Of a stretch of 35,648 nucleotides of DNA, positions 7,542 to 18,539 are shown one piece after another. A program made the translations under genes and the position numbers. The stretch is from CAYFSS01 sp964345975 (GTDB taxonomy: Bacteria; Bacillota; Clostridia; Saccharofermentanales; Fastidiosipilaceae): NCBI GenBank assembly GCA_964345975.1, contig CAYFSS010000020.1:1-35648 (forward strand), read 5' to 3'. How positions within the stretch are numbered: position 1 is the first letter of the stretch; each line of letters starts with the position of its first letter. Below the pieces are notes generated by a model. It was not told where the DNA came from, did no database searches, and saw nothing but the letters and a program-made list of their open reading frames with translations.

Positions 7542-8600
7542 ATGCTCACTCCTATGAAATTTCGTACCGTTTATAAAGACTATCTTTGGGGCGGCGAACG
7601 CCTGAAGGACTTCGGCAAAGTAGATCCTGACGGTAATCGAATCGCCGAGAGCTGGGAACTGGCTCATCACCCCAACGGCGAATCCATCGTCAAGGACGGA
7701 CCTAACGAAGGCAAAACCTTGGGTGATCTCCTAAGCGACTATGGCAGAAATCTTGTCGGCTCCTTAGCTCGGGAAGAAGATCTCTTGAAATTCCCTCTCC
7801 TCATTAAACTCATCGATGCCAAGCAAAACCTTTCAGTACAAGTCCATCCCAACGATGCCCAAGCGAAGATGCTGCGTCCCGGCGAATATGGCAAAAACGA
7901 GATGTGGTACATTGTCGAAGCCCCTGCAGACGGTAGGCTTATCGCCGGTCTCAAGCCCGATGTGACGCGTGAAGACTTTGCGAGGAGCATTGAAGAAGGT
8001 CGCTGTGAAGAAGATCTCCGCTACGTCTCCATTGAAGCAGGTCAAATCCTCAACATCCCTGCCGGCCTAGTCCACGCCATAACGGCAGGAAGCATCGTCT
8101 ATGAAGTGCAACAGAACTCGGACACAACCTTCCGCGTTTACGACTATCAACGCCGGGGGGATGATGGAAAGCTGCGTGAGCTCCATGTGGAAGAAGCTTT
8201 GGACGTCAGTCACTTCGGTGAAGACCTTCAAGCGGTCTTTCCGGGCTTGGAACTAGGCAACGGTGTCAGGCTCTTGGTGCACAATCAGTATTTCGATGTG
8301 CGTGCGATAGAAACCGAAGAAGAGTTTGAACTATCTCCCAAAGGAAAGTCCTTCCACGTCCTCACGGTCCTCAAGGGCTCTCTTACACTTGAAACAGCGG
8401 ATGGAACAAGCAAGGTGGACAAAGGTGAAACCATCCTGATCCCCGCCGCCATAGAACGTTATATTTTGAAGCCTGAGGAAGCAATCGAAGCGATTCTGTC
8501 TCAACTTCCGGATCCTGCTGACATGACAAGAATCCAAGCAAGCGCTCAGGCTCAATCTTTGGAATTAGGGGACATTATCGGACTCGAACCAAGAGCTTAG
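7542..8600 (+). CDS. manA: Mannose-6-phosphate isomerase, class I
   Basis: ManA interconverts mannose 6-phosphate and fructose 6-phosphate, linking glycolysis to GDP-mannose and to mannose use. The 352-residue protein is the short Bacillus-type, zinc-dependent cupin form. Expected zinc ligands are in place: Q100 and H102 in SVQVHPND, E120 in GKNEMWYI, and H178 in IPAGLVHAI. The motif VYEVQQNSDTTFRVYDY follows, and a second cupin-like domain occupies the C-terminal third. I chose the ATG at 7542, eight bases after AAAGGCGG; a TTG at 7536 and an ATG at 7554 are alternatives. No sugar transport gene is adjacent, so a biosynthetic or housekeeping role is as likely as catabolism. Confidence 0.92.
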   Translation: MLTPMKFRTVYKDYLWGGERLKDFGKVDPDGNRIAESWELAHHPNGESIVKDGPNEGKTLGDLLSDYGRNLVGSLAREEDLLKFPLLIKLIDAKQNLSVQVHPNDAQAKMLRPGEYGKNEMWYIVEAPADGRLIAGLKPDVTREDFARSIEEGRCEEDLRYVSIEAGQILNIPAGLVHAITAGSIVYEVQQNSDTTFRVYDYQRRGDDGKLRELHVEEALDVSHFGEDLQAVFPGLELGNGVRLLVHNQYFDVRAIETEEEFELSPKGKSFHVLTVLKGSLTLETADGTSKVDKGETILIPAAIERYILKPEEAIEAILSQLPDPADMTRIQASAQAQSLELGDIIGLEPRA

Positions 8601-8612
8601 ACAGAGTGTCCT

Positions 8613-8647
8613 GGACATAGATCTAGACCTAGACCTAGTTCTAGTCC
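8613..8647. repeat. CTAG-rich imperfect inverted repeat between convergent genes
   Basis: Between the convergent ends of manA and the helicase loader lies a run of CTAGAC/CTAGTT hexamers. Its flanks GGACATAGATCTAG and CTAGTTCTAGTCC pair with one bulge and one mismatch around ACCTAGAC. It could act as a bidirectional terminator, although no good T tract is present. Confidence 0.4.
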
Positions 8648-8652
8648 ATTGC

Positions 8653-9687
8653 TCACGCTTCAGAAGTGTCTAGACGTCGCCTAATGCGCTGATCCTCACC
8701 GAAGAAGTACAGCGTTTTACCATAACCAAATAAGCGAGAGAAGATGGTCTCGGAATAGGCTTCTTGAATTGCATCAGGCGAATCATTGGCAATCCAGATC
8801 ATCTTCTTACCTGCCGGATAACGCTCATTGAGGAGCTGGAGGAAGTCGTTTGCACTTTGCCGATAGGCATCGCGTTCATCCCCCAAGTCATCGATGATTA
8901 GGAGGTCGCATTCCTTGATGATGGAAATCGTTCCTTCTAATTCCGATAAGCGTTCCGGATTAGGGCTGAAAGCACGGCGAATCGTCCTGAGTTCTTCCAG
9001 CATCCCGGCGAGCTCGAAAGCAGATAAGAATAGGACCGAATGACCTTGCTCCAACAGCGTTTGCCCTATGGCCGCAGCCAAGGTGCTCTTTCCTGTCCCG
9101 GTTCCTCCGGCAAAGAAGAGCGAGTAGTTGGTAGCCTCGTCAAAGTCAGCGACAAATTCTTTGGCATCCTCATAGTATGAGCTCATGGCTTGGCGCACAG
9201 AGAATTCGCTGCCGTCGGGGAGACGGACGGGCTTTTTTGTGAAAACATCGATGGAATAATCGTCCAGCGTACCGACCTTGGGCATCACTTGATTGAACTT
9301 CTCTTGGAGGACCTTGCTACGAGTTGTGGCAAAACATAACGAACATTCCCGGCCCTCGATGTAGCCTTGATCTTCGCATTTGGGACAATGGTAGGTGACC
9401 TCGAAATCCATGGGTAGATACCCAAGCCGATCGCGCATAAGCGCTTGCTCCTCGAGTGCCTCGTCCAGGTTTTGCTTCGCTTCAGCGAGAGCCGCCTCGT
9501 CCGGTATCTCCTTGAGCGCTAAGAGCGCCATCTTGTAGCCGGTCTCGTGCACCAGATCGTCGAAGGATTTGAGCTCGGGATGCGCCTCATAGATCGAGCG
9601 CAGTTTGAGCTCGTGATTCCCTTGGGCGACTTGCCGCCTGGCTTGAAAGATATTCATTACTTCTTGTTTCAAGAGATCAAGCGCCAT
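8653..9687 (-). CDS. Replicative helicase loader, DnaI/DnaC-type AAA+ ATPase
   Basis: A 344-residue protein related to Bacillus DnaI and the DnaC/IstB AAA+ ATPases that load the replicative helicase at origins. An N-terminal coiled helicase-binding region (1-95) is followed by a zinc-finger motif CPKC...CSLC (C101, C104, C115, C118), as in DnaI. The AAA+ core follows, with Walker A GGTGTGKS (194-201), Walker B LLIIDDLGDE (262-271) and the arginine-finger region IFSRLFGYGK. The ATG overlaps the end of the upstream DnaD-domain gene by 11 bp and has CCGGAGG in front of it, so the two are co-translated. The pairing matches the chromosomal loader pair of clostridia. There is no transposase nearby, which argues against an IstB role. 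Confidence 0.85.
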   Translation of the reverse strand: MALDLLKQEVMNIFQARRQVAQGNHELKLRSIYEAHPELKSFDDLVHETGYKMALLALKEIPDEAALAEAKQNLDEALEEQALMRDRLGYLPMDFEVTYHCPKCEDQGYIEGRECSLCFATTRSKVLQEKFNQVMPKVGTLDDYSIDVFTKKPVRLPDGSEFSVRQAMSSYYEDAKEFVADFDEATNYSLFFAGGTGTGKSTLAAAIGQTLLEQGHSVLFLSAFELAGMLEELRTIRRAFSPNPERLSELEGTISIIKECDLLIIDDLGDERDAYRQSANDFLQLLNERYPAGKKMIWIANDSPDAIQEAYSETIFSRLFGYGKTLYFFGEDQRIRRRLDTSEA

Positions 9688-10699
9688 TTGAATCCTCCGG
9701 ATCCTCTACCGTAGGGCGAATCGGTTCAAATAATTGGGAGATTTGTGTCTCAGAATACTTGCGTTCGTAGCTGATCCTGCGACCGCCATTCTTCTTCGCA
9801 TCGCGTGACGCACTACGCATTGGTTTCTTGGCTTGAGACGACTTCTCATGCGCCACGATGGCTTCTAAGGTGGTTAGACCTTGCTCGTGCCAAGTCTGCA
9901 GGATCTTCTCGAAGTAATTGAAATTAGGCCGATCGATAGCCACGACATTGCTCAGAGCATGTTGGATGATGGTCCAGTTATAGCCGTAGTCTTCAGACCA
10001 ACGCTTCAGGTAAGTCTCATGTTCTTTCGTCACACGGATTCTAAGGTACGAACCCACTTGATTGCTTAATTCACGCAATTCTTGATACGACTCCTGATAG
10101 CGATTGAGGTCCGCATCGGTCCGAATGCCTGCCTTGTTCCAAGTCTCGGCGATGGCTTGAGCGTACCCGGGACCGGACATCTTTGCCAAGCGACGTGTCT
10201 GTTCAACCAGGGAATAAACAACGGGTGGGGTGAAGTGATAATCGCTCAGGCACTTCTCAAACAGGCGATACCAAGCCGGCGACATCGTGCCGCTGAAGTA
10301 GGATTGATTGATGGCATTCATAAGGTCATCCTTCGCCTTATCCTCTTCTCGCTTAACAGAGCCCACTTCGGCTCGTTCGTGTGCATCTTTCTTAGCGATC
10401 AAACGATTAAGCTCGATTCGCTTGAGGTCTGTTAGGTTGAATTGACCTGCCTCGGTGCCTCGCTGCAATAGACCGTCGGAAACGAGCTCAACAAGAGCGG
10501 CGCGCAATTCATCTTCCGTGAGGCCTAGACGCTCTGTCAGGGTTTGTTCGGAAATTTGGAGCGTTCTAGAGTGAAGCCAATAGGCATAGAGATAGACTCT
10601 CGTCGCATCGCCCGAGAGCACCGGCAAATAAGCCTCGAAGAAAATAGACGGGAGAGAGAGATCCGTGAAGATCCACTGTTCATCTTTGTTAATTTCCAT
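9677..10699 (-). CDS. DnaD-domain replication initiation protein (DnaB/DnaD family)
   Basis: A 340-residue protein with an N-terminal winged-helix region (WIFTDLSLPSIFFEAYLPVLSGDATRVYLYAYWL...LGLTEDELRAALVELVSDGLL) and a C-terminal DnaD/DnaB_2 domain (YLKRWSEDYGYNWTIIQHAL...FNYFEKILQTWHEQGL). These proteins bind DNA and help recruit helicase and loader during initiation and restart in Firmicutes. The start at 10699 (MEINKDEQ) was chosen because GAGAGGGGAGG precedes it and the winged-helix homology begins there. The frame continues upstream to 10870, but that extension has no family similarity and partly translates the 11-bp repeats. The gene lies upstream of, and overlaps, the loader gene. 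The C-terminal tail is basic, then acidic. Confidence 0.82.
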   Translation of the reverse strand: MEINKDEQWIFTDLSLPSIFFEAYLPVLSGDATRVYLYAYWLHSRTLQISEQTLTERLGLTEDELRAALVELVSDGLLQRGTEAGQFNLTDLKRIELNRLIAKKDAHERAEVGSVKREEDKAKDDLMNAINQSYFSGTMSPAWYRLFEKCLSDYHFTPPVVYSLVEQTRRLAKMSGPGYAQAIAETWNKAGIRTDADLNRYQESYQELRELSNQVGSYLRIRVTKEHETYLKRWSEDYGYNWTIIQHALSNVVAIDRPNFNYFEKILQTWHEQGLTTLEAIVAHEKSSQAKKPMRSASRDAKKNGGRRISYERKYSETQISQLFEPIRPTVEDPEDSNGA

Positions 10700-10828
10700 G
10701 CGCCTCCCCTCTCTAGATTCCCAATCATACCATAGCTTAGCATGCCCACTATGGCGTACTTTCACACAAAAGCCATCTTCACTTGCCTTTACTATACTAA
10801 GTTCCATGACCCTAAGTTCAAGGCACAA

Positions 10829-10882
10829 ATACGGCATGAATACGGCATGAAGATGGCACGAATACGGCATGATACGGCATGA
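10829..10882. repeat. 11-bp iteron-like direct repeats upstream of the replication genes
   Basis: ATACGGCATGA occurs exactly at 10829-10839, 10840-10850, 10862-10872 and 10872-10882. A degenerate copy (AGATGGCACGA) fills 10851-10861, so the array is five units in phase. It lies 130-185 bp upstream of the DnaD-domain gene start, within the 287-bp gap after the PFOR gene. The 11-bp period is close to one helical turn, as in protein-binding iterons, but simple slippage is possible. No DnaA box (TTATCCACA) was seen beside it. Confidence 0.75.
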
Positions 10883-10885
10883 AAG

Positions 10886-10913
10886 AAGGGTAAGCTCCGT
10901 AGAACCTACCCTT
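10886..10913 (-). terminator. Possible terminator for the PFOR gene
   Basis: AAGGGTA (10886-10892) and TACCCTT (10907-10913) are perfect reverse complements with a 14-base loop, 74 bases beyond the PFOR stop. The T tract on the minus strand is short (CTTTC), so termination would be weak. Confidence 0.4.
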
Positions 10914-10986
10914 AAAGAATCGAGTTTAGCACTCGAGTTTATCTGATTGTGTTGTACAACTTAAACCTTGCGTTTACGCTTGCCCC

Positions 10987-14559
<3,573 letters not shown>

Positions 14560-14576
14560 AGAACATACTCCTTTTC

Positions 14577-14603
14577 TGAGACAGGCTAGACTTCCCTGTC
14601 TCA
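14577..14603 (-). repeat. Perfect 9-bp stem-loop in the PFOR leader
   Basis: On the minus strand TGAGACAGG and CCTGTCTCA pair perfectly around a nine-base loop. The stem ends a few bases before the AAAAGGAG ribosome site of the PFOR gene. It could be a 5' stabilising hairpin or part of a regulator binding site. There is no T tract after it. Confidence 0.5.
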
Positions 14604-14664
14604 TGTCTTTGAGCCCTGACCCGATCCCTCGTTGCCATGGAATTCAAAATATTTCATTGACGCA

Positions 14665-14673
14665 ATTGTAACA
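14665..14673 (-). promoter_or_regulatory. Probable PFOR promoter, extended -10
   Basis: TGTTACAAT on the minus strand is an extended -10 (TG plus TACAAT), about 105 bases before the PFOR start and downstream of the PGK-TPI terminator. A weak TTTTTG lies 17 bases upstream as a possible -35. The transcript would include the 14577-14603 stem-loop. Confidence 0.4.
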
Positions 14674-14722
14674 TAAGCGAAACGAGGCAAAAAGTGAGAG
14701 TCCTCACTGATTTAACCCAAAT

Positions 14723-14746
14723 AAGGGTGATCCGAAGACCACCCTT
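14723..14746 (-). terminator. Terminator hairpin after the PGK-TPI gene
   Basis: On the minus strand AAGGGTGGTC pairs with GATCACCCTT (one G-U) around a TTCG tetraloop, 25 bases past the fusion stop codon. The following sequence ATTTGGGTT is only moderately T-rich. The very stable tetraloop stem supports termination between the fusion gene and the PFOR gene. Confidence 0.6.
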
Positions 14747-14771
14747 AAAGTTCATTCTTATTCAAAAAAAC

Positions 14772-16733
14772 TTAAACTTCAGCGACACCTGATGAGCAGA
14801 TGACGGAGAAGTCTTCTACCTTGAGAGAGGCTCCTCCAACGAGACCGCCATCTATATTAGGCTGAGCAAAGAGACCTTCAGCATTCTTTGCATTCACGGA
14901 TCCGCCGTATTGGATCCGGAGATTATCAGCTACAACATCGCCGTAGAGTGAACGGACTTCTTCCCTGATCCAGCCACAGACTTCTTCAGCTTGTTCATCG
15001 CTTGCCGTGACGCCCGTTCCGATAGCCCAGATGGGTTCATAAGCGATGGTCACGAATTCCATCTTCTCGGCTGAAACATCTTTCAAAGCATTGCGGATTT
15101 GACCCGTGACGAAGTCCTTGGTTTCACCGGCTTCGCGCTGTTCGAGCGTTTCACCACAGCAAACGATCGGACGAAGTCCCCACTTGAAGCAAGCTTGGAC
15201 TTTCTTATTGACCGATTCATCGGTCTCTGCGAAGTACTCACGACGTTCGCTGTGACCCAAGATGACATAGGTGACGCCCATACGAGCCAACCATTCCGCG
15301 GACACTTCACCGGTATAGGCACCGCTATCTTCGAAATGGCAGTTCTGGGCAGCGATTGCGATGTTGCTACCTTCCGTAGCCTCGACTGCTGCTGCTAAGG
15401 CTGTGTAAGGCACACCGATTGCGATATCGCTATTGGCATCGAGCGTGGCGCTTGCCAGGTCCGTGAGGAACTTGGCTGCATCAGCCGGTATACCCTTATT
15501 CATCTTCCAGTTACCGGCTGCAAAGGTGCGACGGGCTTGAGCATTCTGCAAGACAGCAATCCCGGGGAGGTTCTTCCCTTCGAGGAATTCGAGCGAGGCG
15601 CCACCACCGGTTGAGATGTGGGTTACTTGGTCACCAAAGCCCATCAGCTCGACCGCTGCTGCAGAGTCACCACCACCAATGATGGAAACGGCATCCGACT
15701 CGGCTACAGCACGAGCGACTTCGCGCGTACCTGTGGCAAAGTTTTCGAATTCAAAGACCCCCATCGGACCGTTCCAAACAATGGTCTTTGCTGCTTTGAT
15801 TCTGTCGCTGAAGAGCTCAATCGTCTTAGGACCGATGTCGAGACCCATCCAGTCTTCGGGGAAATTCTCTTTGCCGACAACCTTTTGTTTTGCGTCAGCT
15901 GCAAACTTGTCGCCGAGGACGGTATCGACCGGAAGCAGGAACTCAACGCCCTTTTCCTTAGCCTTATCGAGGATCTCGCGAGCAAGGTCTACCTTATCAT
16001 CCTCGAGGAGTGAGCTACCAACCGTGTGGCCAAGCGCTACGAGGAAGGTATACGCCATACCGCCACCGATGATGAGCGTATCGACTTTATCAAGAAGATT
16101 CTCAATGACACCGATCTTGTCGGAAACCTTAGCTCCCCCCAAGATAGCGACGAAAGGACGAGCCGGATCATCCAGAGCCTTTCCCATAACATCGAGTTCT
16201 TTGGCGATGAGATAGCCGGAAACTGCAGGCAAGTAATTGGCTAGACCTGCTGTTGAAGCATGGGCTCTATGTGAGGTGCCGAAAGCATCATTGACATAAA
16301 CATCTGCAAATGAAGCCAGTTCACGGGCAAAGGTCGGATCATTCGCTGTTTCTTCCTTATGGAAACGAACATTCTCCAGCATGAGGACTTCACCGTCACG
16401 AAGTGCTGTAGCCTTAGCACGTGCATCTTCACCGATAACGTCTTGCGCTAGTACAACCTCTTTGCCGAGGAGCTTCGTGAGGCGGTCCGCAGCCGGCTTC
16501 ATCGAGAACTTCGCTTCAGGACCCTTCGTAGGACGACCCAGGTGGGACACAATAATCACGCGAGCACCTTGGTCAACAAGATACTGAATCGTCGGGAGGG
16601 CTGCTCGAATGCGTTTATCATCCGTAATTTCACCGGTCTCCTTATTGAGCGGTACGTTGAAATCCACGCGAATGATGACGCGCTTACCTTTGACATTGAT
16701 GTCTTCAATACTCTTCTTCTTCACCATTGCCAT
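14772..16733 (-). CDS. pgk/tpiA: Phosphoglycerate kinase-triosephosphate isomerase fusion
   Basis: One 653-residue open frame encodes two glycolytic enzymes. Residues 1-400 are a complete phosphoglycerate kinase: RVDFNVP (22-28), SHLGRP (63-68), GGAKVSDK (199-206), GGGMAYTF (223-230), NGPMGVFE (321-328) and GGGDSAAA (353-360). Residues 402-653 are a complete triosephosphate isomerase: NWKMN with Lys410, GHSERR with His494, AYEPIWAIGTG with Glu566, and YGGSV (609-613). The linker is almost absent (LQNAQARR), and the isomerase half has no start Met or ribosome site of its own, so both are made only as a fusion. The same fusion is known from Thermotoga maritima. All catalytic residues are present in both halves. 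The start at 16733 has only a weak purine-rich ribosome site; Met3 is an alternative. A terminator follows and a 21-bp-spaced direct repeat precedes it. Confidence 0.96.
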   Translation of the reverse strand: MAMVKKKSIEDINVKGKRVIIRVDFNVPLNKETGEITDDKRIRAALPTIQYLVDQGARVIIVSHLGRPTKGPEAKFSMKPAADRLTKLLGKEVVLAQDVIGEDARAKATALRDGEVLMLENVRFHKEETANDPTFARELASFADVYVNDAFGTSHRAHASTAGLANYLPAVSGYLIAKELDVMGKALDDPARPFVAILGGAKVSDKIGVIENLLDKVDTLIIGGGMAYTFLVALGHTVGSSLLEDDKVDLAREILDKAKEKGVEFLLPVDTVLGDKFAADAKQKVVGKENFPEDWMGLDIGPKTIELFSDRIKAAKTIVWNGPMGVFEFENFATGTREVARAVAESDAVSIIGGGDSAAAVELMGFGDQVTHISTGGGASLEFLEGKNLPGIAVLQNAQARRTFAAGNWKMNKGIPADAAKFLTDLASATLDANSDIAIGVPYTALAAAVEATEGSNIAIAAQNCHFEDSGAYTGEVSAEWLARMGVTYVILGHSERREYFAETDESVNKKVQACFKWGLRPIVCCGETLEQREAGETKDFVTGQIRNALKDVSAEKMEFVTIAYEPIWAIGTGVTASDEQAEEVCGWIREEVRSLYGDVVADNLRIQYGGSVNAKNAEGLFAQPNIDGGLVGGASLKVEDFSVICSSGVAEV

Positions 16734-16786
16734 CTTCTATTTCTCACTTTCTAATGGAAAATCTCTTGATGTTCCGAAAACGTCTT

Positions 16787-16819
16787 AAACTACTTAAGTA
16801 TGGCAGAAAACCACTTAAG
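16787..16819. repeat. Two CTTAAG-containing direct repeats 21 bp apart upstream of the PGK-TPI gene
   Basis: AAACTACTTAAG (16787-16798) and AAACCACTTAAG (16808-16819) match at 11 of 12 positions, and their starts are 21 bp apart, close to two helical turns. They lie 54-86 bases before the PGK-TPI start. Same-face spacing suggests binding by a regulator to tandem sites. No matching regulator is in the window. Confidence 0.4.
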
Positions 16820-16841
16820 CATTGTACATGAACCAAGAAAC

Positions 16842-16869
16842 AATGATCCCTCAAATCTGAGGGATCATT
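16842..16869 (-). terminator. Terminator after the Yip1-like gene
   Basis: A perfect 12-bp stem (AATGATCCCTCA with TGAGGGATCATT, four-base loop) begins six bases after the stop of the membrane protein gene on the minus strand and is followed by GTTTCTT. It separates that gene from the PGK-TPI gene. Confidence 0.75.
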
Positions 16870-16875
16870 GAAACG

Positions 16876-18414
16876 CTAGAAAATATTTATGCTTGGTGCC
16901 ACGATGTTAACCACAAGGGCTCTTGCGATGGTGGCAATGGCTGCAAAGGCAATGAAAAACCAAAACCACGTGCGCTGTTTCTCACCATTGGTCGCGCTTG
17001 CTTCACGCTCCAGGGTCTCCTGAAAGCCAAAACCTAAGAGAAGGAACTGGAGGAGGAGTGCAGTCGTCACAAGAGCTGTTGTCATTGAAAGCGACACATA
17101 ATTCATGACGATCGCCAGGGGGGTGAGGAAAATCTGAGGGAAGTAACTCACGGCCACGGCATTGACCGCACCTTCGAACGTAACGTCGGTCTGCAAGAGT
17201 TTAAGCAAACCAAAGAAGAGCGCCGTCAAGATTACATACTCCAGGACATAGCGAAGAAGATCCGAACCATAGACAACCCCGGGCGTCACGATCGGAGCCA
17301 AGCCTTGGAATGCACTGATCTGAGCATTGAGACCTGCAGCGGATGCTTGGAAAGCCAGGAGCGTTTGAATCGGGACGATGAGGATGAGGATCAATAAGAC
17401 CGGGATGAATGAGAACTTCTCCTGACCTTTCAATGCATGGCTCATCGCTCGACGTGGATCTTGTGAGAAGAAGAGTCTGATCCAGAGGACAGCGCCTTTC
17501 AAAGAATCGACCGCAAGCTCTTGTGCTTTCTCAACCATTGGATTGGGTTCGCGGGCTTGCTTCTCTACCTTCTGAGATCTCTTCCAAGGGGCCTCTTCCT
17601 CGTTCGCTGATCCCGGATAAACCGTTGGCTCAGCGTCTTCATTGGAGTAATCGTATCGATCAAAAGACTCATAGCTATCTTGTCGAAGAGGGGCATCAGA
17701 TCGACGAGGTGTGTAAACCTGACGATTCACATCGTCACGTGAATAAGCATCAGCCTGTCCATAGTCATTCGACCGGCTATAGGTATCACGGCGTAAGGAA
17801 GCATTTTGAGACTCAAACTCACCCGTATGACGATATGAATCCGCCTGGCCGTAGCCTTCTGCCTGACCGTAGTCCTCTGTCTGGCCGTAGCCTTCCGTCT
17901 GACCGTAGTCCTCCGCCTGACCGTAGTCATCGCCTCGGCTATAACCCGCTGCCTGACCTACTCTGCCCGACGAGCGCCCAGGATGGGACCGGCGATAGGG
18001 ATCGGTGGTAGATTCACTATCATAAGAATCGTAATCAACCCGGTCATAGTCCTGAACGGTCCCGATAGCATCTTCAGGGATAGGAGAAGTATAAGGATCG
18101 TATCCTTCTACGCGATCGGTAGAACCCTCACTCTGATCAGTGAAGGCACGATCTTGCTCAGCATACCCCCGGTCCTGATCCGCAATTCCTTGACCTTGCG
18201 AAGCATATCCTTGCCCCGAATAACCTTGATCCTCAGAATAATAAGGCTCACCGGTTTGCTGTCTTGCCGCTAGATCGAAGTCATGGAAAAATGCCTCGCG
18301 CTCGGCTGTTACATTTTCCTCAGCATCGAGGTGAGGACGGCGAATGCGAGGTTCACGGATGTCCCCCTCCGGTCGACTTGGCCGATGGTCATCATGACGA
18401 TCCTGTTCTTTCAT
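16876..18414 (-). CDS. Yip1-like membrane protein with a long Tyr/Gln/Gly/Asp-rich disordered N-terminus
   Basis: A 512-residue protein of two very different halves. Residues 1 to about 300 are low-complexity, hydrophilic and Tyr/Gln/Asp/Gly/Arg-rich. They include a run of about eight YGQA/YGQT units (DYGQAEDYGQTEGYG and similar) and further GY/DY motifs, resembling prion-like or phase-separating sequences. From about 300 onwards there are five predicted membrane helices (FIPVLLILILIVPIQTLLAF; the YVILTALFFGLLKLL region; AVSYFPQIFLTPLAIVMNYV; TTALVTTALLLQFLLLGFGF; WFWFFIAFAAIATIARALVV). This arrangement fits the Yip1/DUF1282 membrane family. The tail is cytoplasmic if the positive-inside rule holds (KQAREPNPMVEKAQ before helix 1). 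Function is unknown. It lies downstream of ilvA, but a terminator separates them. The family call is moderate; topology and composition are directly visible. Confidence 0.7.
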   Translation of the reverse strand: MKEQDRHDDHRPSRPEGDIREPRIRRPHLDAEENVTAEREAFFHDFDLAARQQTGEPYYSEDQGYSGQGYASQGQGIADQDRGYAEQDRAFTDQSEGSTDRVEGYDPYTSPIPEDAIGTVQDYDRVDYDSYDSESTTDPYRRSHPGRSSGRVGQAAGYSRGDDYGQAEDYGQTEGYGQTEDYGQAEGYGQADSYRHTGEFESQNASLRRDTYSRSNDYGQADAYSRDDVNRQVYTPRRSDAPLRQDSYESFDRYDYSNEDAEPTVYPGSANEEEAPWKRSQKVEKQAREPNPMVEKAQELAVDSLKGAVLWIRLFFSQDPRRAMSHALKGQEKFSFIPVLLILILIVPIQTLLAFQASAAGLNAQISAFQGLAPIVTPGVVYGSDLLRYVLEYVILTALFFGLLKLLQTDVTFEGAVNAVAVSYFPQIFLTPLAIVMNYVSLSMTTALVTTALLLQFLLLGFGFQETLEREASATNGEKQRTWFWFFIAFAAIATIARALVVNIVAPSINIF

Positions 18415-18441
18415 TTTTATTTACCTACCTTCAACCAGTGT

Positions 18442-18478
18442 AAAGAAAAGCCACGTCAAATTCTCATCGTGCGTGGCT
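18442..18478 (-). terminator. Rho-independent terminator after ilvA
   Basis: On the minus strand AGCCACG pairs with CGTGGCT around a 16-base loop and is followed directly by TTTCTTT. It lies 60-100 bases past the ilvA stop and upstream of the Yip1-like gene. Confidence 0.65.
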
Positions 18479-18491
18479 CTCAATATATTAC

Positions 18492-18511
18492 GACAAAACG
18501 ATCATTTTGTC
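18492..18511. repeat. Inverted repeat between ilvA and the Yip1-like gene
   Basis: GACAAAA (18492-18498) and TTTTGTC (18505-18511) are perfect reverse complements with a six-base spacer. The dyad sits between the ilvA stop and its terminator, and could be an operator for the downstream gene. Confidence 0.35.
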
Positions 18512-18539
18512 ACACTTTTGTAACATCTCTAAATTTTTA

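Noticed and set aside
8653..10699. IstB-like transposition helper or prophage replication module
   Set aside because: No transposase, terminal repeats, integrase or phage genes are nearby. The loader plus DnaD-domain pair is typical of chromosomal replication genes in Firmicutes.
10700..10870. N-terminal extension of the DnaD-domain protein (MPYSCHLHAVFMPY...)
   Set aside because: The extension partly translates the 11-bp repeats, lacks family similarity, and the internal ATG at 10699 has an excellent ribosome site where homology begins.
10920..10945. CIRCE-like half site TTAGCACTC
   Set aside because: Only one half is present; the required GAGTGCTAA at nine bases' distance is missing, and no heat-shock gene follows.
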